The notes under the pieces were generated by a model. That model was not told the DNA's origin. It searched no databases and saw nothing but the letters and a program-made list of their open reading frames with translations. Shown piece after piece: positions 20,555 to 27,351 of a stretch of DNA of 41,289 bases (its first letter is position 1; every line of letters begins with the position of its first letter). The stretch is from Campylobacterota bacterium (GTDB taxonomy: Bacteria; Bdellovibrionota; Bacteriovoracia; Bacteriovoracales; Bacteriovoracaceae), in the NCBI GenBank assembly GCA_003650125.1, contig QNFX01000017.1:1-41289 (forward strand). The letters are read 5' to 3'. Position numbers and translations under genes: made by a program.

Positions 20555-23176
20555 TCATGTAATCCTTGCCTCCCCATTTTCCTTCACAATTTTAATTTGG
20601 TCAGGTAGGTAGTTTTTTAAATCTTCATTATGAGTTATTATAAAAATACTACTCTCTTCTGGAAATAATGAAGGAATTAACTTTACAAAGTTAGATACAC
20701 CCATCTCATCGAGGAAGTCAAAAACCTCATCCAAAGTTACACAGTTCAAACTGAATGGAGAGTGCAGTAGTAGATAGCGTTGAAAGGCCAAAAGAATGGC
20801 AAGATCCACTTTTCGTTTCTCGCCACCTGATAAGTTATTTAAAGGCAATTCTTTGCCATCTCTCCAGAACTTGATTTCAATTCCATCGCCTTCTACTTGG
20901 AGTAGAACTTTGGCCCCGGCAAATACAGAAGACGCTATGTTCTCTAATAAAGTATTTAAGATCGTGATCGTCTTTCTAATCACAAAGGTTCTAAATTCTG
21001 ATTTAGGTTGTAGGGCCTTTAATACAAACTGTAGGTTCTCGACTTCAAATATTAAGTCATTTAAAGTACTTGTGGCCCTTGATAGACTTTCTTTGTGAAC
21101 CCCCAATAAATTTTCAAGTGCCTCAGTGGGGTCTATTTCTATTTCTTTCGGTTTATGATTAGTTTGGTTCAGCTGCTGGTGGAGGAGATCCAGTTTGGTT
21201 TGGATGACTTTTACTTCTTCTGCTTCTGCTTCTGCTTTATTCAAAGTTTCACGGAACTTGTTCCCTTGGGTGACAAGTTCTTGGACATCTTTTTCTACTT
21301 GTGACATTTGATCTTCTGGGTAAGGACGTGCACAAGTGGGGCAGTACTTTTCGCTGAGGATCACGGATAAGTTTTTCCACGATGCTACTGCACTAGCTAA
21401 TTGGTTTCTTATTTCGGGTACTTGTGGTACTTTATCCAGGTCATAAGTCTGTTTTTCTGTTTCCAGCGTCTGGATCTGCGTGACTGCAGCCATCCGCTTC
21501 TCTTCTAATTCTGCTACTGCTTTGGAATTATATCTTTCTCGTTCTTCTTTGGTCGCCACTATTCGTGCTTCATAAAAAGTAACACTCGTTTTTATCTCGT
21601 TCACTTGTGTTTGAACTTCTACCCCGTCGGCATTGATTCTTTTTAGGTCTTTCTTCATGGTTTTAATCAAGTCATCCCAGGAGTCTATTGCCACTTCTTC
21701 AATTACAAGCTTTCGTGCTACCCCCGTTAAACTACTGAAAAAACTCACCATCCCCTGCCGGATAAACAAAATACTGGTAAATGCTTGATAACTTAGACCT
21801 AAGACTTTCTCAAGAGTAACTTGTGTGACCTTCTTGCCTCTATTAGACACATCTTCGTTGTTACAGATAAGGGTCAGCTTATTATTCTCGTGGGCCCAGT
21901 ACCTTGTGACTGAATAATAGTCAGTAGAAGTATTGGTTACTACTGTAAAATCTACTTTTACTGTTACTGGGTGTTTAAAATCTCTAGCGATGTCGTCTCG
22001 TAGTGTCCTACCGTATAGGGCCCATCCCAATCCCTCAAAAAGAAAAGAGTTATGAGTAACTGTGAAGTCTGCAAGAAGAAAAAGGGGGTTTGCTGCTAGT
22101 GTAAAACCAAAATACTCATCTGGGCCAATAGATCTTATTTTGAAACCTACATGGAGATTGTTTTTATTTATTTTACGAGGTCCGGCCTGTTTTCTCTTAA
22201 CTTTACACGGAATCAGGTCCAGATTTCCTGATATTGTTATCCGGTAGTATGTTCTAGGACTAGACCACTCTTTTAATTGGACCTGTTTTTCAGAGATATA
22301 AGCACTTAACCCTAAACTTCTGGTTACGAATAAAATATCTTGGGCCATTGCAAGGTCTTTATTCACTATCTCATATATTCCGGTAGTACTATAATACCCG
22401 TCAGAATCTAGCAAACCTGCGAGTAGAGACAGCCTATCTTTTATGGACCCCGTTTTATAATTTTGAGGTATTCTCTTACCTATATCCCGAAGGTAATTAC
22501 GGAGAGGGTTTGGTTTGCCTTTCTTGCCTACGAGTCTGTAGGCAGGACACCTATCTTCGTACAAAGTAGACAGGGAATAGCCTTCTTTTAATGCAAAAAC
22601 TTCTAAAAACTCCTTTATTTCAGGGTCAGGGTTGGTAATTTGAGTATCGTTTTGCGTCCCATCACCCAGCCAAAGGCCTAAAAAGTAGGGATTTAGCTTG
22701 ATTTTAGGGTCTTTCTTGAACGTAATTGCTGTGGACCTGTGTAGAAGTAGCTGGGTTTTTCGCCATTCAGGAAGTTTTTGGTGGTCTTCTACTGATATAT
22801 TGACAATCTTTTTGGTCCTACAGTCTTTAAGATTTAGAATATGTGGTCCATTACATGTAAAGCTCTCCCCTTTGGTCGGGATCACTCTAAACATTTCCTC
22901 AGTACCTGTAGTAGTAGCTATGATTTTTCGAGGTTTAGAGTCTGGTCCCATTAACTCATCACCTACAAAAAGGTCTTGTACTTCTTTAGTGGTCCCATCA
23001 TAAAGAAGAACCGAAACCCCTCTTCCCAGACATTTTCCACTACCGTTGCTACTCGCATCTACTGCATCTCGGTTCTCACCTAATACTAGCCAGACACCAC
23101 TTTTAAATTCTAATACTTGATTTTTGTAAGGCCCAAAGTTAGTTACTTCAAGACGTTGAAAGTTTATTTTGTTCAT
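20555..23176 (-). CDS. sbcC: SbcC/gp46-like recombination nuclease ATPase, intein-containing precursor
   Basis: 873-residue precursor; the mature protein is about 545 residues, close to T4 gp46 (about 560) and much shorter than bacterial SbcC. It is an SMC-type ATPase: Walker A 'SNGSGK-S' is interrupted by the intein after GK, there is a zinc hook CPTC near residue 612 between coiled-coil arms, an ABC signature LSGGEKRK near 780, and Walker B 'CVTLDEVFD' near 810 followed by 'IFIITHNED'. With the SbcD-like nuclease at 26235 it would resect DNA ends for recombination and degrade host DNA. ATG 23176 follows AAAGGGA. It overlaps csrA by 29 bases. Confidence 0.93.
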   Translation of the reverse strand: MNKINFQRLEVTNFGPYKNQVLEFKSGVWLVLGENRDAVDASSNGSGKCLGRGVSVLLYDGTTKEVQDLFVGDELMGPDSKPRKIIATTTGTEEMFRVIPTKGESFTCNGPHILNLKDCRTKKIVNISVEDHQKLPEWRKTQLLLHRSTAITFKKDPKIKLNPYFLGLWLGDGTQNDTQITNPDPEIKEFLEVFALKEGYSLSTLYEDRCPAYRLVGKKGKPNPLRNYLRDIGKRIPQNYKTGSIKDRLSLLAGLLDSDGYYSTTGIYEIVNKDLAMAQDILFVTRSLGLSAYISEKQVQLKEWSSPRTYYRITISGNLDLIPCKVKRKQAGPRKINKNNLHVGFKIRSIGPDEYFGFTLAANPLFLLADFTVTHNSFLFEGLGWALYGRTLRDDIARDFKHPVTVKVDFTVVTNTSTDYYSVTRYWAHENNKLTLICNNEDVSNRGKKVTQVTLEKVLGLSYQAFTSILFIRQGMVSFFSSLTGVARKLVIEEVAIDSWDDLIKTMKKDLKRINADGVEVQTQVNEIKTSVTFYEARIVATKEERERYNSKAVAELEEKRMAAVTQIQTLETEKQTYDLDKVPQVPEIRNQLASAVASWKNLSVILSEKYCPTCARPYPEDQMSQVEKDVQELVTQGNKFRETLNKAEAEAEEVKVIQTKLDLLHQQLNQTNHKPKEIEIDPTEALENLLGVHKESLSRATSTLNDLIFEVENLQFVLKALQPKSEFRTFVIRKTITILNTLLENIASSVFAGAKVLLQVEGDGIEIKFWRDGKELPLNNLSGGEKRKVDLAILLAFQRYLLLHSPFSLNCVTLDEVFDFLDEMGVSNFVKLIPSLFPEESSIFIITHNEDLKNYLPDQIKIVKENGEARIT
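22049..23032 (-). mobile_element. Intein with LAGLIDADG endonuclease in the SbcC P-loop
   Basis: 328 residues. The N-terminal Cys begins block A (CLGRGVSVLLYDGTTKEVQD), with 'VGDELMGPDSKPRKI'. Block B is 'CNGPHILNL'. The dodecapeptide motifs LGLWLGDG (about precursor residue 170) and LLAGLLDSDGYY (about 250-260) define a LAGLIDADG homing endonuclease with both acidic residues intact. The C-terminal end 'EYFGFTLAANPLFLLADFTVTHN' precedes the +1 Ser, restoring GSGK-S. Insertion in the Walker A motif is a common intein site. All splicing residues are present, so it is probably active. Confidence 0.95.
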
Positions 23177-23348
23177 CAATATCCCTTTTGACGAGTTCTT
23201 CTCTACATATTTTCATGCTCGCAGGAGCATCAATACCAAAATATGTTTTCTTGCCAGACTTTTCGATCATACGAATAGTTATCTCGCCTTCTTTAGTAAA
23301 AATAATAATAGCTTCATTAACTTTTCTCGACAGTATCGCCATTCCCAT
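23148..23348 (-). CDS. csrA: CsrA-family translational regulator
   Basis: 66 residues from ATG 23348 (AAGGA six bases upstream; a TTG lies two codons earlier). The sequence MAILSRKVNEAIII...EITIRMI...TYFGIDAPASMKICREELVKR aligns with CsrA through its beta strands: the 'ILSRK' RNA-contact region, 'IDAP', and the 'REEL' segment with the RNA-binding arginine. CsrA dimers bind GGA motifs near ribosome binding sites and repress or stabilise mRNAs. In a phage it could retune host carbon/motility control or time phage translation. It is encoded between a tiny zinc protein and the SbcC-like gene, overlapping both. Confidence 0.88.
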   Translation of the reverse strand: MGMAILSRKVNEAIIIFTKEGEITIRMIEKSGKKTYFGIDAPASMKICREELVKRDIDEQNKLSTS

Positions 23349-23460
23349 AATCAATCCTTTTCACAGGTTTTTGTTTGGCCAAAGGGGAACAGGCCATACA
23401 GTAATTTTGGTAAACATCAATCCCCACATCACCAAAGCAGTAGTAGCAAACTTTTTCCAT
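23317..23460 (-). CDS. Tiny zinc-ribbon protein
   Basis: 47 residues, MEKVCYYCFGDVGIDVYQNY then CMAC, giving CxxC pairs at 5/8 and 21/24. The ATG overlaps the TAA of the upstream gene (TAATG) and the 3' end overlaps the csrA start by 32 bases. This tight coupling to csrA supports it being real. It might modulate CsrA or the SbcC-like protein, but that is only positional inference. Confidence 0.65.
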   Translation of the reverse strand: MEKVCYYCFGDVGIDVYQNYCMACSPLAKQKPVKRIDYGNGDTVEKS

Positions 23461-23774
23461 TATTTTCTCTCTCTCTCCTCTGCTTTTAGTTTTGCTAACT
23501 CTGCTTTTAATTCTGCTTTTGTTTTATTTTGTTCTGCTATTTTGTCGTCTAACTTCTTCATAATTTTAGCAAGGAAGTCCTTGGCCCCTGAAGGTTTCAC
23601 AAAAGACACTAATAAAAAAAATATCAAAATAGGCCCGAGAAGAAAGCAACTTAAATATATCAAGTGTACACGTCCTTGCGTATCAAAATCTCTTTCTCTA
23701 ATAACCCAACCCGTTAACCCCATACTCAAAAGACCACATAGAACCCAAAACATTATTAGGGGGTGATCATTCAT
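23460..23774 (-). CDS. Membrane protein with C-terminal coiled coil
   Basis: 104 residues. Two hydrophobic segments (about 6-24, 'LIMFWVLCGLLSMGLTGWVI', and about 38-58, 'LIYLSCFLLGPILIFFLLVSF') are followed by a charged coiled coil (about 68-103, KIMKKLDDKIAEQNKTKAEL and onward). The topology recalls small inner-membrane phage proteins such as spanin components or superinfection factors, without a specific match. It overlaps the preceding gene by eight bases. Confidence 0.7.
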   Translation of the reverse strand: MNDHPLIMFWVLCGLLSMGLTGWVIRERDFDTQGRVHLIYLSCFLLGPILIFFLLVSFVKPSGAKDFLAKIMKKLDDKIAEQNKTKAELKAELAKLKAEERERK

Positions 23775-24141
23775 TTTCTAGCTCCTTAGTGTTTTTGAGA
23801 TCACTTAAAGTATATTTTTCACCTTCAAACTCAAATGATTCACCTTGTCTTATCTCAGAACCTTCATAATTCCAAACACTACCTAGGGCCTTGGTTAAAT
23901 CCTCTGGTTTAAGAGTCTCTATAGTGTCTTTTAACTTCCTATCTAGTTTACATGGAAAGATACTACTCTTTTGAATAGTAGGCCCAGGAGTAACTTCACA
24001 ATCTTTACACCCAAGTCTATTTGTATGGAAGTAGTCAGCTTCATGTAAAGTGTCACACATTTTACAATATCTTTTAGTCTTAACACCTATACTAAAGCCG
24101 TTTTTGTTATGATTTAATTTTATGTGTTTCATCCCTCTCAT
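23767..24141 (-). CDS. Zinc-ribbon hypothetical protein
   Basis: 124 residues from ATG 24141, chosen for GGGAGG five to six bases upstream (the open frame runs to 24180). The zinc site is 'YCKMCDTLHEADYFH...LGCKDC'. The C-terminal region ends in a small beta-rich part (ESFEFEGEKYTLSDL). This 'C.MC...YFH....C.DC' style is common in small phage proteins of unknown role. Overlaps the upstream gene by 35 bases. Confidence 0.65.
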   Translation of the reverse strand: MRGMKHIKLNHNKNGFSIGVKTKRYCKMCDTLHEADYFHTNRLGCKDCEVTPGPTIQKSSIFPCKLDRKLKDTIETLKPEDLTKALGSVWNYEGSEIRQGESFEFEGEKYTLSDLKNTKELENE

Positions 24142-24301
24142 TTTGCCTCCCGAGTTTTTCACCTTTTTGAGTTTTATCAAGCCAATCTTTTGCTTGTTTT
24201 AAGCTATTAATTATAAAAATAGAGTGGTTTACAGATTCTAAATGGTAAATCGCCATTTCTAAATGTGCAGTAGCTAACTCAACAATTTCATCGTCAATCA
24301 T
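24107..24301 (-). CDS. Small hypothetical helical protein
   Basis: 64 residues, helical (DEIVELATAHLEMAIYHLESV...LKQAKDWLDKTQ), with a basic C-terminus. AGGA lies about ten bases before the ATG, which overlaps the stop of the upstream tiny gene (ATGA). No family recognised. Confidence 0.6.
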   Translation of the reverse strand: MIDDEIVELATAHLEMAIYHLESVNHSIFIINSLKQAKDWLDKTQKGEKLGRQNERDETHKIKS

Positions 24302-24447
24302 TTTTTAAATCCTAAATACACTGTGTAACCAAATAGAGTAAACCCATAATTATTATGATGAGCATATTCAAAGTTATCCCAGCTTACCAGCCAATCAGTT
24401 GGGTCTTTAAATAAATCTTGAGAAATATAACCAACATGACAAATCAT
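24298..24447 (-). CDS. Tiny aromatic-rich protein
   Basis: 49 residues (MICHVGYISQDLFKDPTDWL...FGYTVYLGFKK), rich in Tyr, Phe, Trp and His. The ATG overlaps the upstream TGA and its own TGA overlaps the next ATG, both as ATGA, which strongly supports translation. It resembles the C-terminal part of a small beta-fold protein. No known function. Confidence 0.65.
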   Translation of the reverse strand: MICHVGYISQDLFKDPTDWLVSWDNFEYAHHNNYGFTLFGYTVYLGFKK

Positions 24448-24677
24448 TTTTCTTTTTCTTCTGCCACTAAAGAAAGGCCACTTAACATAACTTTTAATCT
24501 CTCTAATTCTGAGTTATTTAGATTACCCTTCGTAAAAGCATCACGTTCTTTAAAGCAAAACTTAACGGCCCTAGTCTTATCTTCATTTAACTCTTCGTAC
24601 ACTTTGATAAACCTAACGTCTTCTAAATTGACGTACTCAGTAGTTTTTAAAAACTCTATTTTAAACCAATTGTTCAT
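24444..24677 (-). CDS. Small hypothetical protein, first gene of the 24.7-17.3 kb leftward operon
   Basis: 77 residues from ATG 24677 (GGGGGTGAG upstream; a GTG lies two codons earlier). 'NNWFKIEFLKTTEYVNLEDVRFIKVYEELNED' looks like a small beta-strand domain followed by a helix. No family recognised. It is the first gene downstream of the promoter at 24726-24754. Confidence 0.65.
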   Translation of the reverse strand: MNNWFKIEFLKTTEYVNLEDVRFIKVYEELNEDKTRAVKFCFKERDAFTKGNLNNSELERLKVMLSGLSLVAEEKEK

Positions 24678-24725
24678 TAACACTCACCCCCTTGATTGAC
24701 TTTGCAGTCCATCTCTACTGTATTT

Positions 24726-24754
24726 TAAATAATTGCATTTGTACTCTTTGGCAA
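24726..24754 (-). promoter_or_regulatory. Sigma70-like leftward promoter
   Basis: On the minus strand TTGCCA is separated by 17 bases from TATTTA, followed about 45 bases later by the ribosome binding site of the gene at 24677. It would drive the csrA/sbcC/phosphoesterase operon. Confidence 0.5.
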
Positions 24755-24891
24755 CAACCTAAAGAGAAAGTTGAAGGGCCAAGGTTTGACCTTTAGTAAC
24801 AACACTACAAACAAGATTAAGCTAACTGAAATAAAGGGGAGTCTTGTCGTTACTATCTACCAAAGCTTATTTCAAGTTAAACAATATTGGG

Positions 24892-24914
24892 AATGTAAGA
24901 AGTTAATGTAAGAA
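24892..24914. repeat. Direct repeat AATGTAAGAA x2
   Basis: Two exact 10-base copies spaced 13 bases start to start, inside the long non-coding region. They may be iterons or protein-binding half sites, or chance in AT-rich DNA. Confidence 0.5.
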
Positions 24915-25013
24915 AGATTTATGACTAGTTCTTTGTTAGTTTCTCTAGGGTGGGTGTGTTAGTCTTCGTAATTAAATCCCACTAAAAATAGATCACTTCT
25001 AAACCCAAGTTTC

Positions 25014-25055
25014 TATGGCCACTCCCTCCCCTAACGGTACGGGAGGGAGGCCATA
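25014..25055 (+). repeat. GC-rich hairpin TATGGCC-CCCTCCC / GGGAGGG-GGCCATA
   Basis: Two paired segments (7 and 7 bases) with a 3-against-1 bulge and a 10-base loop (CTAACGGTAC), about 38 bases before the rightward ATG. It is far more GC-rich than its surroundings and has no T-run on either strand, so it is not a standard terminator. It could be a 5'-leader structure, an origin hairpin or a protein-binding site. Confidence 0.75.
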
Positions 25056-25092
25056 AACACAGTACTAACATATTGTGTTTAACACATTGGGT

Positions 25093-25353
25093 ATGACTAC
25101 ACCAAAGCCCCCTCTATGGAGAGACTTTATGGACAGATTACAGACTATGCTTCCTGAACAGTATTCCCAAGTATGGATAGACAAAGACACTGAGAGTAAT
25201 ACTAATACTAATGGTAATATAATAGAGGTATTCTTTTACCAACAGAGTCTAGACAAAGTTTTCTTTTCTCAGGTATTGAAAGAGACAGAGACTTGTTCTA
25301 TTCTCCAAAGAGACAAGTTCTTAAGTGCTTATCAATATATAGGGAATAAATGA
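25093..25353 (+). CDS. Hypothetical protein
   Basis: 86 residues from ATG 25093 (MTTPKPPLWRDFMDRLQTML); a GTG at 25075 is an alternative and neither has a strong site. It has an N-rich stretch (SNTNTNGN, about 43-50) and ends with TGA overlapping the next ATG. No family recognised. It is the first gene of the rightward operon leading to the SbcD-like nuclease. Confidence 0.6.
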   Translation: MTTPKPPLWRDFMDRLQTMLPEQYSQVWIDKDTESNTNTNGNIIEVFFYQQSLDKVFFSQVLKETETCSILQRDKFLSAYQYIGNK

Positions 25354-25607
25354 GACAGATAGGGGAATTAATAGATAACACTAGATTACTTAAATCTACT
25401 TCTAATAAAGTTTACCAAGGTGTAGTTAATCATAAGTTAGTTAAATACCTAGGATATATTAAAGACAATCAGTTTTATGCAGAGAAAAATTTATCAGACA
25501 AATTACTTAATTTAATAGAGAAGGCGGTAGAAGATGACACAAGAAACACAAGAAACACCAGAGACAACAGCAGTTCTTCAGGGAGCAACTATGGAACCAA
25601 CTACTGA
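25350..25607 (+). CDS. Hypothetical protein with Thr/Asn/Ser-rich tail
   Basis: 85 residues. A compact N-terminal part (MRQIGELIDNTRLLKSTSNK...YAEKNLSDKLLNLIEKAVED) is followed by a disordered RNTRNTRDNSSSSGSNYGTNY tail. The tail is encoded in the same DNA as the first 25 codons of the next gene in another frame, so overprinting may explain its odd composition. ATGA-coupled start. Confidence 0.6.
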   Translation: MRQIGELIDNTRLLKSTSNKVYQGVVNHKLVKYLGYIKDNQFYAEKNLSDKLLNLIEKAVEDDTRNTRNTRDNSSSSGSNYGTNY

Positions 25608-25977
25608 CACACCTATTACTACAGAAGCTTCTGTAGGCACTCCTGCTGAAGAGGAGACTAAAAAGTATATAGAAACACTAGTAGACAAGATGGCCAGTGA
25701 TACGACCAAGGCAATTATTGAAGAATTAAATACCAAAGAAGTAGCAGAGAAGCTGGGCCTTATTAACCCCATGGGCCTTCATGCCGATGTGCTGGGAATG
25801 TCTATGTTGATCTTAGCTTCTATTGTAGAGACACAAGTAACCGCAGAAGACACCATCAAACGAGAGTTCTACATCAGAACCCAAGGGATCTTCCAGGCCC
25901 TGGACAAGTTTTACAAAGTGAAGATAGAAACAATAGATAATAAAGTAGAGACTAATACCACTGCAGATGATGGGTAA
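25534..25977 (+). CDS. Hypothetical acidic protein
   Basis: 147 residues with a Thr/Glu/Pro-rich disordered N-terminus (1-40), then a helical domain ('TKKYIETLVDKMASDTTKAI...GLHADVLGMSMLILASIVETQV'). GGCGGTAGAAG precedes the ATG. It overlaps the previous gene by 74 bases and the next by 11. No family recognised. Confidence 0.65.
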   Translation: MTQETQETPETTAVLQGATMEPTTDTPITTEASVGTPAEEETKKYIETLVDKMASDTTKAIIEELNTKEVAEKLGLINPMGLHADVLGMSMLILASIVETQVTAEDTIKREFYIRTQGIFQALDKFYKVKIETIDNKVETNTTADDG

Positions 25978-26155
25978 GTTACTGCTGCTGCTCTACTTTG
26001 TATTTGCCTTCTACTGCTATTACAATCCTATTGATGTTACTGATAGTGTGCTTGATAAGTTATTCCAAGCGTTTTGTATTCCCGTCTTGTTTGTTTTAGG
26101 ATTTGCATTAATTGGTTCAGTCTTATTCAACTGGGCAGTATGGATACTCAAATAA
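25967..26155 (+). CDS. Small membrane protein
   Basis: 62 residues with two hydrophobic segments (about 4-19, 'KLLLLLYFVFAFYCYY', and about 35-60, 'AFCIPVLFVLGFALIGSVLF'). In the same frame after its TAA, the DNA stays open for about 40 more protein-like codons (ATWIYAKVYSDASKLPLEPF) up to a TAG that overlaps the SbcD-like start, which may hint at readthrough or a recent stop mutation. Role unknown. Confidence 0.6.
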   Translation: MMGKLLLLLYFVFAFYCYYNPIDVTDSVLDKLFQAFCIPVLFVLGFALIGSVLFNWAVWILK

Positions 26156-26234
26156 TCTATAGTCGCTACTTGGATATACGCTAAGGTTTATTCAGATGCC
26201 TCTAAACTGCCTTTAGAACCATTTTTACGCCGGA

Positions 26235-27254
26235 GTGATTATAAAAATTCTTTGTTATGCGGATTGTCATCTTAGGTTTTACGGGAGTTTTCCCCCCTAT
26301 AACTTCATCCAAGATACTGGTTTAACTAAAGAGGCCCACAATATTCTCAGGGGCCGGGACTTCATTGTAGACCAGATACTTTCTTTGAAGCCAGACATGG
26401 TTTGCTTCCTCGGTGATCTCTTTCACCACATGGAACGACTGACGGTCCAGGAACTGTTCTTGGCATTCTGCTTTTTAGAACCCATTAGAGAGGCCTGTGC
26501 TACTGTAAATGCCAAACATATAGGAATTGCCGGGAACCACGATCAGGTATCCAGAAACGGAGTCTTCAACACCTTGAAACCACTCCACCACTACTTCTCC
26601 AATGTCTTCACAGAACCTACTCAAGTTCAGGATTTCTTATTTCTCCCATACTCAGATGACAAAGAAGCATTAGCAGAGCTTGTACTTTATCATAAGGACA
26701 AATGCCGGATCTTATTTTGCCACGAAGAATTCAGTGGCGGCAGGATGGAATCTGGAAAATCTTCTTCTGCTAGTGTCAATTATAACCAGTTAGTTCCTAA
26801 GGTCATCTCGGGCCATTTGCATTTGGCCCATGACCACGAAAATGTTAGCTACGTTGGGTCTTTAATTCAACATAGGTTTGCGGTAGATAATGATAACGAG
26901 ATTGGAGGTATTTACTTCTATGATACTGAGACAGGGGAAGAACAAAGGATACCGAATACATACAGTAAGCACTATATTGTCGTCAGAGATTTAGAGGTCT
27001 TGCCAATGTTGAAGGAATCCCCGTTTGAGTTTTTAGTTCAAGTTCGGGTACATGAGTCGAAAGATGAAGTAACTGAAATTTGTAATGAGTTGGGTTTGGA
27101 ATTTCACTATGTCAGCCAGTTGAGAATATCAGTTGGCGATACTGACAGATATACAGAAGTCCCTCATGTTGACTCTTTACTTATGTTAAAGACTTGGATT
27201 AATAAACGAAGGCCGGAAGCAGTTCAGGTATTAGAGAAGTATATTTCCATTTAG
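26235..27254 (+). CDS. sbcD: SbcD/Mre11/gp47-like nuclease subunit
   Basis: 339 residues from a GTG with weak spacing (only start available before the first motif). Metallophosphoesterase signature: D10-C-H12, 'CFLGDLFHH' near 57-65, GNHD near 100, 'ILFCHEEF' near 158 and 'VISGHLHLAHD' near 190, followed by a C-terminal capping domain. It is the expected partner of the SbcC-like ATPase at 20555..23176, but is encoded about 3 kb away on the opposite strand instead of next to it. It would supply the exonuclease/endonuclease activity for end processing. Confidence 0.9.
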   Translation: MIIKILCYADCHLRFYGSFPPYNFIQDTGLTKEAHNILRGRDFIVDQILSLKPDMVCFLGDLFHHMERLTVQELFLAFCFLEPIREACATVNAKHIGIAGNHDQVSRNGVFNTLKPLHHYFSNVFTEPTQVQDFLFLPYSDDKEALAELVLYHKDKCRILFCHEEFSGGRMESGKSSSASVNYNQLVPKVISGHLHLAHDHENVSYVGSLIQHRFAVDNDNEIGGIYFYDTETGEEQRIPNTYSKHYIVVRDLEVLPMLKESPFEFLVQVRVHESKDEVTEICNELGLEFHYVSQLRISVGDTDRYTEVPHVDSLLMLKTWINKRRPEAVQVLEKYISI

Positions 27255-27324
27255 TCGGTAGGGTTAAATTTTAATCTATTTTTTAAACAGTTATGGGTTT
27301 TTCAGGCCCTACCGATTTTTTTTT
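27255..27324. terminator. Intrinsic terminator with long loop
   Basis: TCGGTAGGG (27255-27263) pairs perfectly with CCCTACCGA (27307-27315), followed by nine Ts (27316-27324). It begins directly after the stop of the SbcD-like gene, as expected for the end of that operon. The 43-base AT-rich loop is unusually long. Convergent leftward transcription ends at 27352, just beyond it. Confidence 0.75.
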
Positions 27325-27351
27325 GTTGAATTCGGTCACCATCTCTCAAAC

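Larger units (their letters stand above)
24678..25092. other. Divergent non-coding region with repeats and a GC-rich hairpin
   Basis: About 415 bases with no convincing gene, between leftward (24677) and rightward (25093) operons. It contains a leftward promoter, a pair of 10-base direct repeats and a 42-base hairpin, described separately. The rest is AT-rich and unassigned. It is the longest gene-free stretch in the window, so a replication origin or a complex regulatory region is plausible. I could not identify initiator boxes. Confidence 0.7.

Noticed and set aside
23188-23766. Plus-strand open frame of 192 codons antisense to csrA and its neighbours
   Set aside because: It is opposite four consistently coupled leftward genes, one a clear CsrA; no ribosome binding site and no recognisable domain.
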